Assembly: GCA_023212645.1 (NCBI GenBank)
Contig: JALBYC010000002.1
Location: 1 to 64,000 of the forward strand
DNA length: 64,000 bases
Reading direction: 5' to 3'
Source of the DNA: Farysia itapuensis
Taxonomy: Eukaryota; Basidiomycota; Ustilaginomycetes; Ustilaginales; Ustilaginaceae
Position 1 is the stretch's first letter, and the number at the start of each line of letters is the position of its first letter. The position numbers and the translations under genes are program-made. This document shows positions 19,840-27,669 of this stretch, piece after piece. The notes beneath the pieces are model-generated. The model had not been told where the DNA came from. It worked only from the letters and a program-made list of their open reading frames with translations, and made no database searches.

Positions 19840-21234
19840 ATGTCGCACGAACAGAGACCCACGGTGGCGCTCATTGGCACACTAGACACGAAGCAGAGCG
19901 AGTATCAATATGCCATCACCTACCTCGAGAGCAAAGGATGCGCGGTATACATGCTGGACGTCAGTACACGAGCGGCGTCTACAGCAGTCACGCTGAGCTC
20001 GACGTCGATACTTCTGACACCACGAGATCTTATCGCACTAGTGCCCGTCCCGAACCAAGCTGGCGGAGATGTGTCTGATTGGGAAAGAGCAGAGCTTCGC
20101 GACGTTCTCCGAAGAGCATGTTGTTCCAAGCTAGGTCAGCTGCAGTCGCAACACAATTTAGATGCAATTGCCTCCTTCGGTGGAAGTCAGAATACCTCTT
20201 TCGCAACATCGGTGATGCGATCGAACGAGTTCCCAATAGGACTGCCCAAGTTTGTACTTTCCACCATGGCCAGTGGAGATATCAGCGGGTATGTGGGCGA
20301 ATGCGATATAGCCGTCATGCCGTCCATCGGCGACATTTCGGGCAGCATCAACGCAATCACCCATCTCACGCTTCGAACAGCCCTGTCCGCCATCTTTGGC
20401 ATGGCTCAAGAGCACTTCAGTTCCGTTAGAGCACCGCAACAGTCGCTCCCCTTCTCGTCCTCGAAACCCATGGTCGCACTGAGCATGTTTGGAGTCACCA
20501 CCGAGGCGGTTACTCAAATCTCGGATATTCTTACAGAGAAGGGTTTCCAGCCCGTTGCGTTCCACGCCACCGGCGCCGGCGGTAAGACAATGGAGAGATT
20601 GATCCGGCAGGGATTTTTCAAAGTGGTCGTTGATTTGACGACGACTGAGCTGTGCGATCATTTGTTCGGCGGCGTGCTGACTGCGGGTCCAGACCGTCTG
20701 ACTGCTGCTGCAGCCAGCGGCGTCCCTCAAATCGTCTCTCTCGGCGCGCTCGACATGATCAACTTTGGCCCGATAGACTCACTACCCTCGTGCTACCAGC
20801 TAGATCCCAGCCAGGAGCCCAAAAATGGCGTCCACCTGTGTCACGATGGCACCAAGATATACCAGCACAACAGTGCCGTGACCTTGGTCCGCGTTTCTCA
20901 GCAACAAAGCACGCAACTTGGCCAATTTCTCGTCAACAATCTCGCCAGAGGATTCAACGCCGCAAAGTCGGGCACAAACGCCGCAGCGCCTATTTACATT
21001 CTCGTCCCGAGCCACGGCATCTCGGCCATGGATGTACCCAACAGTGTCTGGTCAGACCAGCTTGCGTCAGCAAACTTGGTAAAAGCCATGGAGGAGACCC
21101 TCGAGCAACACTCGGCAAACGCCGCCTTCTCAGCCAACGTCGCCCTCACACGACACGACTGCCACATCAACAGTCGTGAGTTTGCACAGCTCGTAGCGAC
21201 AAGAGCCATCGAACTTGCCACGCAGACAGAATAA
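19840..21234 (+). CDS. Tm-1-like ATP-binding domain protein (UPF0261)
   Basis: A 464-residue intronless protein matching the UPF0261/Tm-1 N-terminal family. It opens with a nucleotide-binding-like strand and loop, VALIGTLDTKQSEY (about residues 9-22). Further family blocks are AIASFGGSQNTSFATSVM, PKFVLSTMASGDISGYVGECDIAVMPSIGDISG and, in the second subdomain, FHATGAGGKTMERLI and DLTTTELCDHLFGG. In tomato Tm-1 this domain is fused to the TIM barrel and binds tobamovirus replication protein. Bacteria and fungi carry it without any known antiviral role, usually beside the barrel gene. Here too the barrel is separate and divergent. The ancestral function is probably metabolic and is unknown. Confidence 0.9.
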   Translation: MSHEQRPTVALIGTLDTKQSEYQYAITYLESKGCAVYMLDVSTRAASTAVTLSSTSILLTPRDLIALVPVPNQAGGDVSDWERAELRDVLRRACCSKLGQLQSQHNLDAIASFGGSQNTSFATSVMRSNEFPIGLPKFVLSTMASGDISGYVGECDIAVMPSIGDISGSINAITHLTLRTALSAIFGMAQEHFSSVRAPQQSLPFSSSKPMVALSMFGVTTEAVTQISDILTEKGFQPVAFHATGAGGKTMERLIRQGFFKVVVDLTTTELCDHLFGGVLTAGPDRLTAAAASGVPQIVSLGALDMINFGPIDSLPSCYQLDPSQEPKNGVHLCHDGTKIYQHNSAVTLVRVSQQQSTQLGQFLVNNLARGFNAAKSGTNAAAPIYILVPSHGISAMDVPNSVWSDQLASANLVKAMEETLEQHSANAAFSANVALTRHDCHINSREFAQLVATRAIELATQTE

Positions 21235-21304
21235 AAGCGCGACTCTATGCGCGTGAGTTTTGGTAATTTGATTACAAAATAAAGGTGTATGTTGTGTGTG
21301 GATT

Positions 21305-23770
21305 TTAGCGTCGGCTCACCGGCGAACGGGAGCGACGACGAGGTGGGGAAGGTGTGTAGGATGGCGAACGAGCGGCTCTCCGACCGACTGGCGATCGTGA
21401 ACGCGAATAAGACCGCGGGCGACCCCTACCGTTCCTGCCGTTGCGGCGCGAATCGTACGAGTCGGCTGAGCGTGATCTCGCTGGCGATCTGGAAAAAGAC
21501 CGAGAACGAGACAACGATCTCGTCCTAGAACGGGATCTGGAATAAGATCGACTGCGAGACAACGATCTTGTCCTAGAGCGGGATCTGGAAAATGATCGAG
21601 AGCGAGACAATGATCTTCTCCTGGAGCGTGACCTGGAAAATGAGCGAGAGCGTGATTTAGAACTATACGATCTGGATCTAGACACAGATCTGGAATCGTA
21701 CGACCTCGAAAAGGACCGGCCTCTGCTTCGACGTCGGCCCCGAGACGAGTACGAGCTGCTGCTCACCGTCGACGAGCTGAGCGAGCTGCTGGACAGCACG
21801 CTGGACGAGTCTGTGTCGCTGTCACTTCCACGCGCCTCCAATGCAGCTTGTCGCTGTGCCAGCAACAGCTTGGGAGCATTTTTGAGATACTCGCGCATGC
21901 CCTCCGTGAGAGCGCCCAAACCGATCGAAGTGAAATAGTTGATCGAGAAACGAGTATTCTTGGGGTTATCCATTGGAAACAGGCCTTGCCAGTGGTTTTG
22001 CATGCTCGGCTCGCTGAATCGTTCGGCGAGCTGCTTAAGTCCCAGCTGCTGTTGCAATTCCTGCAAGAGGATCTTGACAAAGATGCGCGAGCTACTGGTG
22101 GTGTCTTCCTCGTTCATGTGTACAACTCGGAAAGAAGCCCAGCTGATGCTGTCTGTGGAGAAGAGGTGGCCAAAGAATCGTCCAATGTTGCGAAGACGAT
22201 TGGTTTCGTACCGATGGATTGTGTCGTAATAGTTGCAGAAACTCGTCTCAAAATTCTGCGACCAGTTGCGCGACAGTTTGCAGAAGCGCTCGCCCATGTT
22301 GCCGTAGAATTTGCTGTAAGTGCGTTCTTGCGAGCAACACTCGACAATCATGTTGCACAGTTCGATGTCTTGTCCTTCCGGAATCTGCAACTTGAGCAGC
22401 TTGTGCACACTCTCTTCAAAGTCCAAGGACGACATGATGGTGAGGTAGATGGTGCGTCTGAGATTGACGAGGTTCGTTTCAGTTCTGTCCTGAATCTCGA
22501 CTTGCTTTTGGGCCTCGTCTTCACCGTCGCTGCTCTCTGTGTCGGAGCTTGAGCCACTTTCTGAGTCGGCGTTACCTTCGTCGTCAGAGTCTTCGCCCAG
22601 GATCTCTTTCTTAATTGCCTGGTAGCGCTCCTCGTTCTGCAAGAACTCAGCGTCTTTCTTGAACACATTGAGACCCTCTTCAACGTTCAAATCGTCGTCC
22701 AGGCTGACTCTATGGGTGATTTGATCATCCTCCTCGACCAAGTCGAGTTCATCGGGAATCCTGCGATTGTCCTTAAAACCCTCGCGTCGCACTTGGGACA
22801 ATACCTCGATCATGTACTGTACACGCTTGCTGATGTCCCCCTCGTAGAGCACGGCACGAAAGCGATCGAATATGCTGTTGTTGGCCTTTGGTGCCTCTTC
22901 GGCCAAGAATGCGCCGACCTCGCGCATGAAGCCGACGGCAATCTCCACGCTGTCATCCGTAGGCTTTTCCAGGAGTAGCACCAAGATTTCCAAAGCGATG
23001 ACTTCGTGCACAACTCTCTGGTTGACGAGGTGTGCGATAAATGTGGCAGTCGAGTTGCATACTGGCTTGTCGTTGCGTTTAAAAGAGCGACGAAACTGCG
23101 ACGCTAGACGCGTGACTAGAAGCTCGCCCACCATGGGAAGCTTTGTATTGACGATGGCAGTTAGCGCTGCAAAGACTGGGGTGAAGGGTAGCGAGAGACT
23201 TTGAGCTCGTATGATGGACCGACAGTACAGGCCTCGGCCACGGATCAAATTCGCCCCGCCGAACAGCTCGGGAACAATGTTTTTGATGTTGTCAGCGGCG
23301 ACCTTGTTGACGAGCCCAGTGATGCTCTTCTTTAGGGAATCCCAACTCATTCTCTGGTACTCGACACTTCCCGGATCTGCAGCAGCAGCTTCAGCCATCA
23401 GAGCTTTTAGTCTGGCTGGGGGTATATACGCTCCTCCTGCCTTTGTTGCTGAGAGTTTCGCCAATGTTGTCCGGAGAGCCTCGCCTTTCTCGGCAATCTG
23501 AGCGGTTTTGGCGATCGCATCCTCTTTGGCAGCCTGCCTCCACCGGCGGTCTTCTGCGTCAGAAAGTGAGAGTGAGCGAGTGGCCCTCCTTCTACGTGAT
23601 CTCGGAGGTGGTGATCTGGAGAGGGAGCGAGAGGAAGACGACAGCGAGCTGGATGAAGGAGAAAAGGAGCGTTTGCGTTTGGTTCTGCTGTTGTCTTGAG
23701 GCGAAGGAGTTCGACGCGGACTGTTGCTACGACTGGTACTGCCATCAACAGAAAGCTCTCTCGACGGCAT
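21305..23770 (-). CDS. CWC22: Pre-mRNA splicing factor Cwc22
   Basis: Spliceosome component that in other eukaryotes engages the spliceosome before the first step and, in animals, recruits eIF4A3. The 821-residue intronless protein has an acidic/Ser N-terminus. An MIF4G domain follows (roughly 145-340), opening with SWDSLKKSITGLVNKVAADN and containing GRGLYCRSIIRAQ. After an acidic linker comes an MA3 domain (roughly 440-560) with LRRTIYLTIMSSLDFEESVHKLLK. The C-terminal ~150 residues form an RS domain, part of it built from 16-residue repeats. Human CWC22 also has a C-terminal RS region; budding yeast Cwc22 lacks it, so the RS tail fits an intron-containing basidiomycete. It is convergent with the UPF0261 gene, 70 bp away. 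Confidence 0.93.
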   Translation of the reverse strand: MPSRELSVDGSTSRSNSPRRTPSPQDNSRTKRKRSFSPSSSSLSSSSRSLSRSPPPRSRRRRATRSLSLSDAEDRRWRQAAKEDAIAKTAQIAEKGEALRTTLAKLSATKAGGAYIPPARLKALMAEAAAADPGSVEYQRMSWDSLKKSITGLVNKVAADNIKNIVPELFGGANLIRGRGLYCRSIIRAQSLSLPFTPVFAALTAIVNTKLPMVGELLVTRLASQFRRSFKRNDKPVCNSTATFIAHLVNQRVVHEVIALEILVLLLEKPTDDSVEIAVGFMREVGAFLAEEAPKANNSIFDRFRAVLYEGDISKRVQYMIEVLSQVRREGFKDNRRIPDELDLVEEDDQITHRVSLDDDLNVEEGLNVFKKDAEFLQNEERYQAIKKEILGEDSDDEGNADSESGSSSDTESSDGEDEAQKQVEIQDRTETNLVNLRRTIYLTIMSSLDFEESVHKLLKLQIPEGQDIELCNMIVECCSQERTYSKFYGNMGERFCKLSRNWSQNFETSFCNYYDTIHRYETNRLRNIGRFFGHLFSTDSISWASFRVVHMNEEDTTSSSRIFVKILLQELQQQLGLKQLAERFSEPSMQNHWQGLFPMDNPKNTRFSINYFTSIGLGALTEGMREYLKNAPKLLLAQRQAALEARGSDSDTDSSSVLSSSSLSSSTVSSSSYSSRGRRRSRGRSFSRSYDSRSVSRSRSYSSKSRSRSFSRSRSRRRSLSRSRSFSRSRSRTRSLSRSRSYSRSRSRTRSLSRSRSFSRSPARSRSADSYDSRRNGRNGRGRPRSYSRSRSPVGRRAARSPSYTPSPPRRRSRSPVSRR
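21490..21655. repeat. 48-bp tandem repeat inside the Cwc22 RS domain
   Basis: The word ACAAYGATCT recurs at 21511, 21559 and 21607, an exact 48-bp period. About three and a half copies encode a 16-residue unit of the form SRSRSRTRSLSRSRS(Y/F). Copies differ at several bases. This is a coding minisatellite, so repeat number may vary between strains. Confidence 0.8.
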
Positions 23771-24230
23771 ATTGAGCAGTCTTCAGCGCAGAGATGGACA
23801 GTCTTGAGTAATGAAGGAGATGGCTATGGCTGAGTCGGCGAGAAGGTAGATAGGTTTCATGGATGCACGATGCTGAGTTTTTGAGGCAAACTAAATTCTC
23901 AGTTCTGTTAAATTGGAATTTTCGAAGAAACAGGCGTACAGGCGTACCGCGTACAGCCAGCAACAGCTCTTGCCAATGTTGCCATGCAGCCTGAGTCTTG
24001 CTGCTATTCTCAAGCCAGAAGCGGATAGAGAATCTCAAATGGGCGTATATCGGCGAGAAGGCATGGACGATGTGGTGTATGGATCTGACTGTGCTCGTAG
24101 GCATACAATGTTTCAGTTCAACAAAAGAAACGGGGTACGGCTGTCGACAGAGAGAGCCGCAGGCAGGCTGGTGGCCGCTGTCAAGGTATAAAGACCGACA
24201 GAGACAGGGCAGGATATTGATTATCAAAGA
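23771..24230. other. Intergenic: Cwc22 upstream region and Coa6 3' side
   Basis: About 460 bp upstream of Cwc22. Overlapping short ORFs on both strands show no family features, and I see no RNA gene. Confidence 0.5.
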
Positions 24231-24686
24231 TCACTTGGACAGCTTGTTCGCATCACCTTGGGCATACATCAACCCTTGGCGCTCTTCCAGCACTCTGCGC
24301 TTGTTGAAGTACTCGACCTGTCACGCGAAAACTTTCGAGTTAGCGCCGGCAAATGTGACCCGAGACAAGCACGAGAGTCGACAGTCGTGCCATGTACTTA
24401 CCCAACTGCGGGCGCAATTATGTTCGTAGCCATCCCGCTCGTTGCTGCAGGGATCTTGCCTCCTTGCCTCTTCTGCAGTAATTTGACGTTCACGCTGCAG
24501 ACGCTCTTGTTCCGCCTTTGCAGCTTTGCCAATGGGACCGCGCCCATCGCTCATGTCTGTCCCTGGTGGGATTGTGATGTTGTGCTTGCGAAGGCATGAA
24601 AAGTACAGATCCCGGTGGGTCCAACAAGCTTTGCGCTCTTCCCTCGTCGGTGCCGGTGCTGGTGTTGCATCAGACTGCGCTGACAT
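24231..24686 (-). CDS. COA6: Cytochrome c oxidase assembly factor Coa6
   Basis: Small intermembrane-space protein needed for copper delivery to cytochrome c oxidase subunit 2. Exons on the minus strand are 24402-24686 and 24231-24317, with an 84-nt intron (GTAAGT donor, CAG acceptor), giving 123 residues. The CX9C pair (Cys21, Cys31) follows ERKACW. The CX10C pair (Cys80, Cys91) lies in DPCSNERDGYEHNC and is followed by SWVEYFNKRR across the splice junction. The CX9C plus CX10C arrangement is the Coa6 signature. Without the intron the frame would run into an unrelated tail, so the splice is well supported. Confidence 0.93.
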
Positions 24687-25129
24687 CTTGCAGCAATCTG
24701 TCCGTCACGAGTCACGCAGACTTCTCGGTCAAAGCACGTCTTCAAAGCGTGGACACCGGCAGCAGAAAAGCGTGAGAAGATGTCGGGAATAAAGCTTATC
24801 GGAAGACACCGCACCAAGTCGAAAAAAGCCAAAGTGGAGACTCCAAATCCATTTTGGCTGACACAAACGTTGGAACTGAAATCTGGACTTTTGTGACCAG
24901 TGTGGCAATCTGTGACATGTCGCTATCGGTAATGCCGATCAATGAATCGAACACCGGTTTAGTCAACTCTATCCATGCGCAGACAGCTTTGCGTCTCCGT
25001 CCCGGTCTGCGTCTGTATGCTGCACCCATGCAATTGGATCTGTGTGCTTTGTCTGCGTGCAGCCCAGATTGTATAAAGGCAATGCCCACTTCTTACCGAT
25101 CTGAGCTGGTCAAACCACGACAATTGAAG
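24687..25129. promoter_or_regulatory. Divergent promoter region, Coa6 / FrsA-like hydrolase
   Basis: 443 bp between two divergent starts. A TATAAAG box at 25072-25078 lies 52 bp before the chosen hydrolase ATG (25130). That would place transcription initiation between that box and the ATG, and it is one reason for the choice of start. Confidence 0.4.
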
Positions 25130-26942
25130 ATGGCGTCCGTCAGAGCGGCTGCCGGTCAGGTATTTCTGCAGACCCTGATAAGCATTGTCTTCTGCCTAAG
25201 ACTGATGCGCGGCGCAAACATTGAATCCGACTCAAGCACTGATGCTTACGTGACGTTCAATAGGCCAACAAAGATGAACAGCAGCGAATTTTCGTATCAT
25301 GACTCGCTCAAATCCTGGTATTCCGATTTCTTACAAGTGGCAGTGAGTAGCGCAGTCAACACTACTGGTACAGACGGAGAAAGAGAGACATCTGATACTT
25401 TTCTGCAGCTACGAAGACATTCTTGGCCGGTAGATACTTATGCAGCAGAAGAGGATTTTAAACCAGTGCTGTCTGAACTCGAGAAAGCTCATCCCCAAAT
25501 TCGGCCGCGAGATCTGAGCGAGGACAAGTGGTCGGAACCATTCCTACTTAAAGGCAACAACTTGGTAAAGCAAGCTCAGCATCACGCTGAAGAGAACAAA
25601 ACCAAAGCAGCCATCGAGCTATACATGTAAGCATCGCCGACCCGTCTTGTTGTCGGCGGGACATTGACGCTCCAGTCTGTGGCGGATGACAGGCGAGCTG
25701 CAAACGTCTTTCGTATGGGATACTTTCCGTGGGTACATACAGCCACTACCCGATCCCAAAACAAGCTCATGGCCTGGCAAAAGGACAAGGAAGCTTTCCA
25801 AAGTGCCCTCGAGTAAGTGAGCCGTCGTGACTACTCGACGAATTGCCATTTGACCCTATTTGAGCGTCACAGCCTTATGAAACATTTGGAGACCAAATTG
25901 TACCACGTTAAGTTTGAAGAGGACCATGATACAGTTCGGCAAAGAACGGACCATGCCTTTTCGCAAGGTATGGTTGTGACGTACTGGAGTGAGGTACGAT
26001 CACACTGACTCTGCTATCTTTGACCTTTTTCGTGAAAAGGAATTCCACTTCATGTGTATCAAAGCCGTATCAGAACTGGCCCAGAACCGGTTGTGGTGAT
26101 GATTACAGGACTGGACCATTATCACACTCACATGCTGGTCCAAGTGGATACACTCCTCTCCATTGGGTTCGCAGTCGTGGTGACTCCGATGCCGGGAACA
26201 GCTGATTCCCCTATAACGGGTCGAGAACCTCTTGCGGACACGAAGTACTGGACCGCAATTATCGACTGGATTCACTCCAAGCCACTGTGGTTCGACAAAG
26301 AGTGCATCAGTGTTTGGGGCGTCTCGACAGGCTCGTACTGGGCAATCAAAGCTTCGCGCTTGGAAAAGAACAGGATTAAGCGTGTCGTTAGCCAAGGAAC
26401 CGCAAGTCATTACACCTTCACTAGAAAGCAAGTCTGGTTCTCAACAGATTCCAAGATCTTTGCTGACCACCATCCTGACAAAACAGGTGGCTTGAAGCGG
26501 CCGAGACGCTGTCATATCCCATGAGCCTGCAGACAGCGCTAGGAAGAGCGTTCGGCTACTATGAGCCCGAAGCGTTCAAACAGAACGTCGAGCAGTATTC
26601 TCTTCTCCATCAAGGTGAGTTGTAGACTCGTCCAGCGACGACTTCTTCCCAATTTCTGACGCGACGACTGCAGGAATCCTCGATCAAGATGGAGCGCTCA
26701 TCATTGGCGTCAATGGAGAAAGCGACACGACTTTCCCGATAGGTAGGGCTGAACACATATCTCGAGACTGTACGCTCGACGCTGACGACCATCACTTTGG
26801 GTGCAACACAGATGATCAGAGAATCCTCGTTGAGCACGGGCCTGGCGCGCTCCTTCGATGGTTTCCGCATATGGGCCACATGGGAGAACCTCTCAGCACG
26901 CCCTGGCTGATCCAGTTTTGGAAAAGCCACTCCGTCTGCTAA
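25130..26942 (+). CDS. FrsA-like alpha/beta hydrolase, seven exons
   Basis: Serine hydrolase of the FrsA-like family (old name DUF1100), which includes esterases and enzymes encoded in fungal secondary-metabolite clusters. Exons are 25130-25626, 25693-25812, 25873-25967, 26040-26427, 26487-26614, 26674-26742 and 26812-26942, giving 475 residues. The likely nucleophile is Ser333 in WGVSTGSYWA, the acid Asp427 in NGESDTTFP, and the base His452 or His455 in FPHMGHMGEP. Intron four begins with GC. The N-terminal helical cap ends in RAANVFRMGYFP, as in relatives. The start is uncertain: 25130 has a strong context and a TATA box upstream, but the first exon up to an ATG at 25274 is not conserved-looking. 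The substrate is unknown. Confidence 0.82.
26428..26486 (+). other. GC-AG intron in the FrsA-like gene
   Basis: The donor reads AA/GCAAGT and the acceptor ACAG/GTGG. Removal restores the frame RKWLEAAETLSYP. Reading through gives an unrelated tail and a stop. The nearby GT donor inside GCAAGT leads to an in-frame TGA with either acceptor available. Length is 59 nt, like the other introns of this gene. Confidence 0.8.
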
Positions 26943-27062
26943 ACCGCGTGCTTCCACGTCTTTGGACTATGCTCGAAATAGTGTAAGACATTCCTGTTTC
27001 ACATGAGAACGCTATCATCATGTTCAAGTAGATGTCCGAGTTGCACTTTTGTTGCACAGTAA

Positions 27063-27450
27063 TTATCCGAAGAAAGAGCCTGAGCCACCAGGAGCAGGAG
27101 CTCCTTGTCCTGATTGACCGACTGTCTGCATCAGCTCACTGACCTTGACGTTGACAGCGAAAAACTTGGAGACGCATCTGACAGGACAGGCATTAGACGT
27201 TAGTACTAGACAAGCAGCCCCGAGACAAAATGGAGAGAACCTACCGATCGATGCAGATGCTTTCGCCTTTGTTCAGATCAGGCTCTGCGTAACGACTAGA
27301 GATGCACTTTGCGTGACAGGAGCTGACGAGCCTGTTGAACACATCTGTGACCATGTCAAGCTCGGCTGTAGCTGCTTCGATTTGCGCTGAGTTCGCGGAG
27401 GATGTGTTGGCTGCGGGCGAAGAGCCGCCTCCGATGCCGAAGAAGGACAT
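27063..27450 (-). CDS. TIM10: Mitochondrial small Tim chaperone Tim10
   Basis: Intermembrane-space chaperone that, with Tim9, escorts hydrophobic precursors to the TIM22 or SAM complex. Exons on the minus strand are 27245-27450 and 27063-27177, giving 106 residues. The twin CX3C motifs are Cys45/Cys49 (CHAKC) and Cys66/Cys70 (CIDRC). The second motif is completed across the intron and followed by [16 protein letters not shown], typical of Tim10 rather than Tim9, Tim8 or Tim13. The 67-nt intron has a GTAGGT donor and a perfect yeast-type TACTAAC branch site. The first ~20 residues are a Gly/Ser/Ala extension not present in yeast Tim10. The start is MSFFGIGGG. Confidence 0.93.
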
Positions 27451-27669
27451 TATAGTGATGTCGAAGCCGGACGAGGATATCTGACAACGATAGTGGCAGA
27501 AGGCAACACAGAGGTAGTGGTTGAAGAGACCTGAAAACAAAATTATCAGCATCGGGCCGATTTGGCCCGATTCACACACATACTCACAGACTCGCAAGTC
27601 GCAACTCTTTTACAGCCAGACTGGACTTTTGCATTTCTAGCGCAAGTACGAAGATGCTGTCAGCATTGC

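Noticed and set aside
21848..22552. 234-codon ORF antisense to Cwc22
   Set aside because: It covers the conserved MA3 part of Cwc22 on the opposite strand. Its length follows from codon composition and no family resemblance is seen.
24854..25129. 92 extra in-frame codons upstream of the FrsA-like hydrolase
   Set aside because: A TATAAAG box lies inside this stretch, and its product has no resemblance to the family N-terminus.
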